Below, piece after piece: positions 28,234 to 35,540 of a stretch of DNA of 64,000 nt. The stretch comes from Arthrobacter woluwensis (lineage in GTDB: Bacteria > Actinomycetota > Actinomycetes > Actinomycetales > Micrococcaceae): NCBI RefSeq assembly GCF_900105345.1, contig NZ_FNSN01000003.1:868001-932000 (forward strand), given 5' to 3'. Every line of letters starts with the position of its first letter. The first letter of the stretch is position 1. The position numbers and the translations under genes are program-made. The notes under the pieces were generated by a model. It ran no database searches. It was given only the letters and a program-made list of their open reading frames with translations, and was not told where the DNA came from.

Positions 28234-30456
28234 ATGAAGCAGCACCAGCAGCACGACCATCACCATCCGCAGGATCCCGAAACTCATCAGGCCGAGGCCT
28301 CTGCGGGCCACGGCGACCACAGCGACCATGGCCCCGGGTCCAGCCGCGAGCCCGGCTCCCACGAACCCGGCTCCCACGAACCCGGCTCGCTGAAGACGGC
28401 GACCGCCACGACAGAACACGCCCACCACACCCACCACCCCGAGCCGGACGACGACCACCAGGTGCACCAGCACGGGGAACACGCCGGGCACAGCACCGCG
28501 ATGTTCCGCAGCCGCTTCTGGCTCACGCTCGTGCTGTCCGTCCCCGTGGTCTTCTTCAGCCCGATGGTGGGCCATCTCCTGGGGTTCCGCGCCCCGGAGT
28601 TCCCCGGCTCGGCCTGGATCACGCCTGTTCTCGGCACCGTGATCTTCCTGTACGGCGGCGCCCCGTTCCTGAAGGGCGGCGTCCAGGAACTGCGGGATCG
28701 CCGTCCCGGCATGATGCTCCTGATCAGCATGGCCATCACTGTGGCCTTCCTGGCGTCCTGGGCCACCACCCTGGGCCTCGGCGGCTTCGACCTGGACTTC
28801 TGGTGGGAACTGGCGCTGCTCGTCACCATCATGCTGCTCGGGCACTGGATCGAGATGCGGGCCCTCGGTTCGGCCCGCGGGGCGCTGGACGCCCTTGCCG
28901 CGCTCCTGCCCGACGAAGCCGAACGTCTCACCGAGGACGGGACCGAGACGGTGCCGACGTCCGCGCTCCGAGCGGGTGACTTCCTCCTGGTGCGGTCCGG
29001 GTCGCGGATGCCGGCGGACGGCGTCATCACGGAAGGGCGGGCCGAGTTCGACGAATCGATGATCACGGGCGAGTCCCGGGCCGTCCTCAAGTCCGCGGGT
29101 GATCCGGTCGTCGCGGGCACCGTCGCCACGGACAACAGTGTGCGGGTCCGGGTCACCGCGGTCGGCGGGGACACCGCGCTGGCGGGCATCGAGCGGCTCG
29201 TCGCCGAAGCGCAGGCGTCCTCGTCCCGGACACAGGCCCTCGCGGATCGTGCGGCCGCCTTCCTGTTCTACTTCGCCACGGGAGCCGGCCTCCTGACCTT
29301 CCTCGTCTGGGCTCTCCTCGGCGACATCCCTGAGGCCGTGACCCGGACCGTGACGGTGCTCGTGATCGCCTGCCCGCACGCCCTGGGCCTGGCGATTCCG
29401 CTCGTGATCGCGATCTCGACGGAACGGGCGGCGCGGGCCGGGATCCTCCTCAAGAACCGGATCGCCCTGGAGAAGATGCGGACCGTGGATGTCGTGCTCT
29501 TCGACAAGACCGGAACCCTCACGGAGGGTGAGCCGACCGTCCGCGAGACCTCCGCGGTCGACGGCGATGCCGACCGGATGCTCGCCCTTGCGGCCGCCGT
29601 CGAGGCCGACAGCGAACACCCGGTGGCCCGCGCGATCGTCCGCGCGGCCCGGGAGCGCGGACTGACGGCGCCCGCCGCCCATGATTTCGAAGCCCTGACC
29701 GGGCGGGGCGCACGCGCCGTCGTCGACGGCGTCGAGTACCGGGTGGGCGGCCCCGCCCTGCTGGCCGAGCTGGACGTCGCTGAGCCCGAAGGGCTGAGGA
29801 CCGCCACGGAAGCCTGGTCGTCGCGCGGCGCGGCCGTGCTGCACGTCCTCCAGGACCGGACCGTGCTCGGCGCCCTCAGCCTGGAGGACGGCATCCGGCC
29901 CGCGTCACGGCAGGCGGTGTCCGCTCTGCAGGCGCGGGGGATCGCGGTCGCCATGATCACGGGCGACGCCCGTCAGGTGGCGGAGGCGGTCGCATCGGAG
30001 CTCGGCATCGACGAGGTCTTCGCGGAGGTGCTGCCCGCCGACAAGGACGGCAAGGTCGCGGAGCTGCAGGCCCGCGGCCTGCGCGTCGCGATGGTGGGCG
30101 ACGGTGTCAACGACTCTCCGGCGCTGGCCCGGGCGGACGTGGGGATCGCGATCGGCGCCGGCACGGATGTCGCCGTCGAATCGGCCGGGGTGGTGCTGGC
30201 GGGGAACGACCCGCGGGCGGTCCTCTCCCTGGTCGAACTCTCGCGCGCGAGTTACCGGAAGATGTGGCAGAACCTGATCTGGGCCACGGGCTACAACGTC
30301 CTCTCGGTCCCGCTCGCGGCGGGCGTCCTGGCCTTCGCCGGCGTCGTGCTGTCCCCGGCTGCCGGTGCCGTGCTCATGTCCCTGTCCACCATCGTGGTGG
30401 CCCTCAACGCACAGCTGCTGCGCCGTCTCCGGCTCGACCCGGCGTCGCTCGTATGA
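28234..30456 (+). CDS. copB: copper P-type ATPase, CPH (CopB) type
   Basis: This 740-residue pump exports copper or silver from the cytosol. The metal-site motif in the sixth helix is VIACPHALGLAIPLV (Cys380-Pro-His382), the CopB or P1B-3 form, rather than the CPC of CopA. The actuator has ITGES (277-281), the phosphorylation site is LFDKTGTLTEGE (Asp424), and the hinge is MVGDGVNDSPALARADVGIAIG. There is no HMA domain; the first 90 residues are a His-rich metal-binding tail (HHHP, HAHHTHH, HQVHQHGEHAGH) containing three EPGSH-type repeats. About eight membrane segments are present. It overlaps the next gene by 4 nt. Confidence 0.95.
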   Translation: MKQHQQHDHHHPQDPETHQAEASAGHGDHSDHGPGSSREPGSHEPGSHEPGSLKTATATTEHAHHTHHPEPDDDHQVHQHGEHAGHSTAMFRSRFWLTLVLSVPVVFFSPMVGHLLGFRAPEFPGSAWITPVLGTVIFLYGGAPFLKGGVQELRDRRPGMMLLISMAITVAFLASWATTLGLGGFDLDFWWELALLVTIMLLGHWIEMRALGSARGALDALAALLPDEAERLTEDGTETVPTSALRAGDFLLVRSGSRMPADGVITEGRAEFDESMITGESRAVLKSAGDPVVAGTVATDNSVRVRVTAVGGDTALAGIERLVAEAQASSSRTQALADRAAAFLFYFATGAGLLTFLVWALLGDIPEAVTRTVTVLVIACPHALGLAIPLVIAISTERAARAGILLKNRIALEKMRTVDVVLFDKTGTLTEGEPTVRETSAVDGDADRMLALAAAVEADSEHPVARAIVRAARERGLTAPAAHDFEALTGRGARAVVDGVEYRVGGPALLAELDVAEPEGLRTATEAWSSRGAAVLHVLQDRTVLGALSLEDGIRPASRQAVSALQARGIAVAMITGDARQVAEAVASELGIDEVFAEVLPADKDGKVAELQARGLRVAMVGDGVNDSPALARADVGIAIGAGTDVAVESAGVVLAGNDPRAVLSLVELSRASYRKMWQNLIWATGYNVLSVPLAAGVLAFAGVVLSPAAGAVLMSLSTIVVALNAQLLRRLRLDPASLV

Positions 30457-30836
30457 CCGTGCTGAAGCGGCTACTGCTCGTCCTCGGCGTGCTCGCGGGG
30501 CTCCTGGGCATGCATCCGCTCGCGGGGCTTCCGATGGCGGCGGCGCACTCCCACGCAGCGGCTCAGCCGGCCCACGACGACGGCGCCGCCCTCCGGATGG
30601 TCGACCGCCCGCCGTCGGAGGCTCCCGCGCCGTGTGACGGTCCGGGTCCGTGTCACACGATGGCGGGCGCGGGGTCGGGTTGCGTCCCCCTGCCGGGCGG
30701 TCACGCTCCAGGTCTCGTGGTTCCGGCCGGACCCTGGACCGTCGGGGGGCCGGTGTTCCGGGTGCCGACGGTCCCGGCGTCGGTCCGTGGTCCGGGGGCG
30801 CCGTCCCTGGTGGAGCTCTGCATCAGCAGAACGTGA
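30453..30836 (+). CDS. small exported protein, DUF6153-like
   Basis: A 127-residue protein with an N-terminal membrane or signal segment (LKRLLLVLGVLAGLLGMH) and an exported part rich in His, Ala, Pro and Gly, with three Cys (APCDGPGPCHTM, GSGC) that could bind metal. The pattern fits the actinobacterial DUF6153 family, often found beside DUF305 genes, as here; I give this family name from memory with moderate confidence. The start ATG 30453 overlaps the ATPase stop by 4 nt (ATGA), so it belongs to the copper operon. Perhaps it binds copper outside the membrane. Confidence 0.65.
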   Translation: MTVLKRLLLVLGVLAGLLGMHPLAGLPMAAAHSHAAAQPAHDDGAALRMVDRPPSEAPAPCDGPGPCHTMAGAGSGCVPLPGGHAPGLVVPAGPWTVGGPVFRVPTVPASVRGPGAPSLVELCISRT

Positions 30837-30887
30837 GGTTCCGGTGGCATCGCAGACCGAACCTCAATCCTCTGGAAGGACCATTTC

Positions 30888-31508
30888 ATGAAGAAGACAC
30901 TCATCACCACGGCGGCCGGCCTCGGCGCGGCTCTCCTGCTCTCGGCCTGCTCGACGGGTTCCGGAGGCTCGGGCGGCGACATGGCAGGGATGCCCGGGCA
31001 CAGCATGCCCGCGTCCAGCGCTCCGGCTCCGTCGACCGGCGACCCTGCCGGTGACGGCCACAATGCCGCGGACACGATGTTCGCGGCCATGATGATCCCG
31101 CACCATCGGCAGGCGCTCGAGATGAGCGGGATCGTGCTGGAGAAACAGGGGGTGCCCGCGGAGGTGACGTCCCTGGCCCGCAGGATCCAGCAGGCGCAGG
31201 GTCCGGAGATCTCCACGCTCACCTCCTGGCTCAGCGCTTGGGGAGAGAAGCAGGCCGACCACGGAGGCCACTCGATGGAGGGGATGATGAGCGCCGAGGA
31301 CCTGGAGCAGCTGAAGTCCGCTCAGGGGACGGAGGCCGCACGGCTCTTCCTGACGCAGATGATCAAGCATCACGAGGGAGCGCTCACCATGGCCCGCACC
31401 GAGAGCCGTGACGGCAAGGACGCGAAGGCCGTGGAGCTGAGCCGCAAGATCGTGACCGACCAGGCCGCGGAGATCGCTGAGATGAAGAAGCTGCTGGCCG
31501 GACTCTGA
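30888..31508 (+). CDS. DUF305 lipoprotein
   Basis: A 206-residue lipoprotein with lipobox LLSAC (Cys21). Two copies of the DUF305 half-motif follow: MFAAMMIPHHRQALEMS and FLTQMIKHHEGALTMA, each a His-His pair on a helix. The fold is a ferritin-like helical bundle, and DUF305 proteins are commonly coded in copper resistance clusters. The linker between lipobox and domain is rich in Met, His, Pro and Ser. GGAAGGA lies 8 nt before ATG 30888. Last gene of the copper operon; a periplasm-side metal-binding function is inferred. Confidence 0.88.
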   Translation: MKKTLITTAAGLGAALLLSACSTGSGGSGGDMAGMPGHSMPASSAPAPSTGDPAGDGHNAADTMFAAMMIPHHRQALEMSGIVLEKQGVPAEVTSLARRIQQAQGPEISTLTSWLSAWGEKQADHGGHSMEGMMSAEDLEQLKSAQGTEAARLFLTQMIKHHEGALTMARTESRDGKDAKAVELSRKIVTDQAAEIAEMKKLLAGL

Positions 31509-31580
31509 CAGTCAGGGGCCCGACGGCGGGCCGGTGCTGAGAGGCGCCGGCTCGCCGGGGGCCTGTGTCTGAGGAACGCC

Positions 31581-31709
31581 CGTTAACGAGCGAACGCCGG
31601 GTAGCTTGGTCAAGGAACACTTGGGGGGAACGTTCCTTGTACTACCCGGCGTCGTCCAGCCCTTGCGGGGCTGGATCATCACTCGCACCTCCATGAGGCA
31701 ATAACTACT
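31581..31709 (+). ncRNA. tandem structured element, copy 1
   Basis: Order of parts: 5' box CGTTAACGAGCGAACGCCGG; hairpin 1 with outer arms 31595-31604 and 31642-31651 and inner arms 31611-31618 and 31632-31639, loop rich in G (GGGGGG); hairpin 2 with arms 31655-31662 and 31668-31675; then TCACTCGCACC, TGAGG and TAACTACT. The same parts in the same order and spacing recur in copy 2, with compensated stem changes, which argues for a folded RNA. The plus strand is assumed; on the minus strand the loop would be C6, like 6C RNA. Confidence 0.6.
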
Positions 31710-31862
31710 TTACTCTTCAAGCTCCCGGAAACAACAGTTTTTACCTTGGAACTCCCTGGGAAAAGCGACACTTTTCACTTAACACGTGTTTGACGTGGGA
31801 AAACTTTGTCCAAGACGCCAGATGACGCACGGAGGCCGGGCGTGGCGGGCCGCGTAACGCGG

Positions 31863-31986
31863 CGTTAAAGACCGAAAGCCGGCAACTGAACGGGGGATCA
31901 GGGGGAAAACCCGTACAGCTGCCGACTTCCGTGCGGACGCTTTCGCATCCGCAGATTCACTCGCACCCTTTGAGGTACTAACTACT
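31863..31986 (+). ncRNA. tandem structured element, copy 2
   Basis: Order of parts: 5' box CGTTAAAGACCGAAAGCCGG; hairpin 1 with arms 31876-31894 and 31910-31928 and a loop with two G-runs; hairpin 2 with arms 31932-31940 and 31945-31953; tail TCACTCGCACC, TGAGG, TAACTACT. The distance from the end of hairpin 2 to the tail and across the tail is the same as in copy 1 within one base. An AGGAAGG ribosome-binding site follows 2 nt after the tail, which favours a 5' leader on the plus strand. Confidence 0.6.
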
Positions 31987-32001
31987 CTAGGAAGGCAAGT
32001 T

Positions 32002-32031
32002 GTGAAGAGGCTTCACCGAACCCGTGCATAG
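32002..32031 (+). CDS. possible nine-codon leader ORF
   Basis: GTG 32002 has a strong AGGAAGG 6 nt upstream and codes for VKRLHRTRA before a TAG. The first codons form a small hairpin (GTGAAG-AGG-CTTCAC). It follows structured element copy 2 immediately. It may be a regulated leader peptide or chance. Confidence 0.3.
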   Translation: MKRLHRTRA

Positions 32032-32235
32032 CCTGGGAATCGGGGAAACGGCCGGTGATCTGCGCCTCAAGGAGCCGTCGAAGTCCGGGCCGCCCTCGTC
32101 GGCGGTCCGCGCCCCGCGCGGCATCAGCAGACCGCGGCAGCGACAGCGTTCAGCAGCAAAAGCCTTCGGCGGCGGCAGCCCGGTCCACCTGGAACAGCCT
32201 CGTGCCTCTCGGATGCTCCATGCCAAGATGGGGGC

Positions 32236-33063
32236 ATGAGCAGAATCGCCTTCCTCGGTTGTGGATCCATGAACGAAGCCATCCTGTCCGGCCTCATCGC
32301 CGCCGGCTCGGAACCCAGCGACATCGTCGCGACGGTGCGCCGGGCCGAACGTGCGGCCGAACTGGCCGAGCGCCACGGGGTGGTGGCCATCGCGGGCTCC
32401 GAGGACCCGGAGGCGAACCGTGAAGCCGTGCGGGACGCCGCCGTCGTGATCCTGGGTGTCAAGCCGGTGGGCATCGCCGCGCTCGCCCGTGAGATCGCCC
32501 CGGTGCTGGCCCCGGAGACCGTCGTGGTGAGCGTGGCCGCGGCCGTGTCCATCGCCCAGCTGGAAGAGGCCCTGCCCGCCGGGCAGCCCGTCATCCGCAC
32601 GATGCCCAACACGCCGGCCCGCCTGGGCAAGGGCGTCATCTCGGTGTCGGGGGGCACCAGCACCAGCGCCGAGCAGCTGGCCACGGTGCGGGAGCTGTTC
32701 GAAACGGTGGGGACCGTCGTCGAGATCCCGGAGGAGCAGGTTGACGCCCTGTCCGCCGTCAGCGGCTCCGGACCCGCGTACGCCTTCTACCTGGCCGAGG
32801 CCATGGCAGCCGCCGGCGTCGAACTGGGGCTGGATCCCGAGCTGTCCGCCCTTCTGGCGCGCGAGACGGTGGCGGGTGCGGGCCTGATGCTGGGCGAGGA
32901 GGGCGCCGACGCCGCAGCGCTGCGCAAGGCCGTCACGAGCCCCAACGGCACGACGGAACGCGCCATCGCCACCTTCGATGAGAAGGGCATCCCCGCGATC
33001 ATCGCCGCCGGTGCGCGTGCCGCAGCGGCCCGTGCCGCGGAGATCACCGCCAGCCTGGACTGA
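32236..33063 (+). CDS. proC: pyrroline-5-carboxylate reductase
   Basis: The last step of proline synthesis: NADPH-dependent reduction of pyrroline-5-carboxylate. The 275-residue sequence has the Rossmann start RIAFLGCGSMNEAILSGL, VVILGVKPVGI, VIRTMPNTPARLGKG and the C-terminal signature AVSGSGPAYAFYLAEAM with MLGEEGADAAALRKAVTSPNGTTE. Length is typical. A CAAGAT box lies 6 nt before ATG 32236, so the gene may have its own leaderless start; otherwise it lies downstream of the structured 727-bp region. It converges with ktrA. Confidence 0.95.
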   Translation: MSRIAFLGCGSMNEAILSGLIAAGSEPSDIVATVRRAERAAELAERHGVVAIAGSEDPEANREAVRDAAVVILGVKPVGIAALAREIAPVLAPETVVVSVAAAVSIAQLEEALPAGQPVIRTMPNTPARLGKGVISVSGGTSTSAEQLATVRELFETVGTVVEIPEEQVDALSAVSGSGPAYAFYLAEAMAAAGVELGLDPELSALLARETVAGAGLMLGEEGADAAALRKAVTSPNGTTERAIATFDEKGIPAIIAAGARAAAARAAEITASLD

Positions 33064-33090
33064 CGCCGCCGCACCTACCTCACCCGCGAA

Positions 33091-33139
33091 GTCACAGTTG
33101 AGGCCCGGAAAACGTGGTTTTCCGGGCCTCAACTGTGAC
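33091..33139. terminator. perfect 23-bp palindrome between convergent genes
   Basis: Arms 33091-33113 and 33117-33139 are perfect complements with a 3-nt loop (GTG); the flanks CGCGA and TCGCG extend the pairing. The stem ends in AAAAC/GTTTT, giving a short T-run on either strand. It lies between proC and ktrA, which converge, so it would serve both as a bidirectional terminator. The 23-bp stem is far longer than needed. Confidence 0.7.
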
Positions 33140-33186
33140 CTCGCGGCGAAGCCGCTTCGCGAGCCGAACCAAGCCGCAGGCCGGCC

Positions 33187-33873
33187 TCAGGGGCGTGCCG
33201 CGAAGCGCTCCAGGAGGTCGACGTGTCCGGAGACGATCAGCATGTCGTGGCTGGAGACCTTGGTGTCCGGCCGGGCATATGTGAAGTCCTCGCCGGGGGA
33301 CTTCACGCCGACCACGGTCACGCCGTACTTGGAGCGGACCTTCGACTCCTCGAGGGTGAAGCCCACAGTCTCCTTGGGCGGGTACATCTTGACGATGGCG
33401 AAGTCGTCGTCGAACTCGATGAAGTCGAGCAGGCGGCCCGAGACCAGGTGCGCCGCCCGGACGCCGGCGTCGGCCTCCGGATAGATCACGTGATTCGCGC
33501 CGATGCGGGTGAGGATCTTGCCGTGCGACGGCGTGATGGCCTTGACCCACAGGTGTTCGATGCCGAGGTCCACCAGGTTCACGGTGATGAGCACACTCGA
33601 CTCGATGGACGTGCCCACGCCCACCACCGCCGAGGAGAACTCCTGCGCGCCCAGCTGGCGCAGGGCGTCCATGTTCGTGGCGTCGGCCTCGACCACGTGC
33701 GTCAGGACCGGAGCCCACTTCTGGACCAGGGTGCGGTCGCGCTCGATCGCCAGGACCTCGCGGCCCTGTTTGACCAGCTGCTCGGCCGTCGCGGCGCCGA
33801 ATCGGCCCAGACCGATCACGAGGACCGGCGCGTTGGGGGAGGGGCGGTTCGTGGCGCCCTGGTTCTTAGCCAA
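33187..33873 (-). CDS. ktrA: TrkA/KtrA potassium channel regulator (RCK protein)
   Basis: A 228-residue cytosolic gating ring subunit. The N-terminal RCK domain has the Rossmann loop VLVIGLGRFGAATAEQL and the acidic adenine-ribose residue in LAIERDR; the C-terminal RCK_C domain covers about 150-228. It binds nucleotides such as ATP/ADP, NADH or, in some bacteria, c-di-AMP at RCK_C. The start is TTG 33873, lying inside the last codons of ktrB (8-nt overlap), which signals translational coupling to its channel partner. Confidence 0.92.
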   Translation of the reverse strand: MAKNQGATNRPSPNAPVLVIGLGRFGAATAEQLVKQGREVLAIERDRTLVQKWAPVLTHVVEADATNMDALRQLGAQEFSSAVVGVGTSIESSVLITVNLVDLGIEHLWVKAITPSHGKILTRIGANHVIYPEADAGVRAAHLVSGRLLDFIEFDDDFAIVKMYPPKETVGFTLEESKVRSKYGVTVVGVKSPGEDFTYARPDTKVSSHDMLIVSGHVDLLERFAARP

Positions 33874-35437
33874 TGATCGGCCTCTCTTCCGGGAAGTGGT
33901 ACAGCTGGCTCCGCTGCCGGATCGCCAGCGCCGCGGCCAGGGTGACCGTGCCGACGCGTCCGGCGAACATCAGAGCACTCAAAACATATACGCCCGACGG
34001 CGGCAGTTCAGCACTGAGGTTGGTACTCAGCCCCACGGTGGCGAAGGCTGAGATGGTCTCGAAGAGCACCCGGTCCAGACTGGCGCCGCTGATGGCGAGC
34101 AGTGAGAACGCGGCCACGGAGACGAAGGTGGCGCCCATGACGATCACCGAGATCGCCACACGCATGGTGCCCTGGGGGATGGTCCGGCCGTAGACCTTCA
34201 CATCCGCGTCACCGCGGGCCTCGGCGCGGATCGCCAGGAACATCACGGCGATCGTGGTCACCTTGATGCCGCCGGCCGTCGACGCCGAGCCGCCGCCCGC
34301 GAACATCAGCGCGTCCGTCAGGAGCATGGTGGTGGAGTCCAGATGGTTCTGATCCACCAGATTGAAGCCGCCCGAACGGGTCATCACCGAGGCGAAGACG
34401 GAGTGGATGATCTTGTCCCCGACCCCCATGCTGCCGATGGTGCGCGGGTTGTCCCACTCCATGAGGGCCCAGAGGAGGCTGCCGACCACCAGGAGGATGA
34501 GGGACACCTGGATGGTCAGCTTCGTGTGGAGGTTCCACTTGCGCCAGTTCAGGCCGTTCTGCTGCAGGACCATCACCACGGGGAAGCCCAGGGACCCCAG
34601 GAAGACGCCCAGCATGAGGGGGATCAGGATCCACAGATCCGTCTCATACGGCACGATCCCGTCCGAGTGCGGCGTGAATCCGGCGTTGTTGAATGCGGAG
34701 ATCGAGTAGAACACGCCGTGCCAGATGCCCGTCCAGAAGCTCTCGCCGAGCGTCCAGAACCGCGGGATGAGGGCGAGGGCCAGGGCGCCTTCGATCACCA
34801 TGGACGTCATGATGACCACCCGGAGCAGGGTGCCGACCTCGCCGAGCCTGCCGGCGTTGTTCATGGCCTCCTGAGCGATGAGCTTGCCGCGCACGCCGAG
34901 CTTCTTGCTGACCATGAGGGCCAGGAGCGAGGCGAGGGTCAGCGTGCCGAGACCGCCCACGAAGATGCCGATCATGATCACGAGCTGCCCGAAGAAGGTC
35001 CAGTGCGCCGCGGTCGACACCACGGTGAGGCCGGTGACGCAGACCGCCGAGACGGCCGTGAACAGGGCCTGGTGCAGCGGGGTGACCTGTCCGCTGCTGG
35101 ACGCCATCGGCAGCGAGAGTAGGAAGGTGAAGAGCAGGATGACCGAGGTGAAGGCCACGAGCGCCAGACGGGCCGGCGAAGAATTGGCGAGCCGGTCGAC
35201 GAAGTCGCGCACCGCAGTGAAGGCGCCGAACCTGCCGGATTCCTGGGGCGGCTGCCAGCCCGTGAGGGGTTCGGCGAACGGGGCGTCCATGCCCTGGTCG
35301 CCGCGCACGGTCCGGCCGCCAGGAGTGGCCGCCGCGACGCCGCGGCGGGCCTTCCCCGTGGCACGTCCGCCCGGCGTCGGGGCCGCCTCGGCCCGGGAGG
35401 GCCGTGGGGGCTGGTGATGGGGCCCGGAGGTGGGCAT
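33866..35437 (-). CDS. ktrB: KtrB/TrkH potassium uptake membrane subunit
   Basis: A 523-residue ion-conducting subunit. Four pore loops typical of the Trk/Ktr family are visible: TAVSAVCVTGLT, SAFNNAGFTP, MTRSGGFNLV and SAFATVGLSTN, each supplying one Gly of the filter. The first 95 residues are a Pro/Arg/Gly-rich cytosolic extension, longer than in most KtrB. AGAAGGA lies before ATG 35437. It is cotranscribed with ktrA downstream and diverges from acuC. Confidence 0.93.
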   Translation of the reverse strand: MPTSGPHHQPPRPSRAEAAPTPGGRATGKARRGVAAATPGGRTVRGDQGMDAPFAEPLTGWQPPQESGRFGAFTAVRDFVDRLANSSPARLALVAFTSVILLFTFLLSLPMASSSGQVTPLHQALFTAVSAVCVTGLTVVSTAAHWTFFGQLVIMIGIFVGGLGTLTLASLLALMVSKKLGVRGKLIAQEAMNNAGRLGEVGTLLRVVIMTSMVIEGALALALIPRFWTLGESFWTGIWHGVFYSISAFNNAGFTPHSDGIVPYETDLWILIPLMLGVFLGSLGFPVVMVLQQNGLNWRKWNLHTKLTIQVSLILLVVGSLLWALMEWDNPRTIGSMGVGDKIIHSVFASVMTRSGGFNLVDQNHLDSTTMLLTDALMFAGGGSASTAGGIKVTTIAVMFLAIRAEARGDADVKVYGRTIPQGTMRVAISVIVMGATFVSVAAFSLLAISGASLDRVLFETISAFATVGLSTNLSAELPPSGVYVLSALMFAGRVGTVTLAAALAIRQRSQLYHFPEERPIIG

Positions 35438-35527
35438 GAGCAGTCCTTCTGTTGAGGCTCTGGGCCGGGGCCCGCGTTGTCCTTGCAGTAGTTAACCACC
35501 AATCGGCCCCATTGCACGGCTGACGTG

Positions 35528-35533
35528 TAGCCT
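35528..35533 (+). promoter_or_regulatory. leaderless -10 box of acuC
   Basis: TAGCCT with a 7-nt gap to ATG 35541; no Shine-Dalgarno. Confidence 0.45.
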
Positions 35534-35540
35534 GTCCTTG

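Larger units (their letters stand above)
31509..32235. other. 727-bp non-coding region, AT-richer than its surroundings
   Basis: No convincing gene is present. The region holds the two tandem structured elements described separately (31581-31709 and 31863-31986), an AT-rich stretch between them (31706-31830, including TTTTTACC and AACACGTGTTTGACG), and, after the second element, an AGGAAGG site followed by a nine-codon reading frame. From 32024 an open frame of 71 codons overlaps the proC start, but its composition gives no support for coding. Confidence 0.6.

Noticed and set aside
32000-32020. Rex operator before proC (TTGTGAA then TTCACC)
   Set aside because: The spacing is 5 nt instead of 6 and the right half is TTCACCG, not TTCACAA; better explained as a small hairpin in the nine-codon ORF.
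31987-33132. minus-strand frame over proC
   Set aside because: Composition is that of an antisense shadow and it has no motif; proC is clearly coded on the plus strand.
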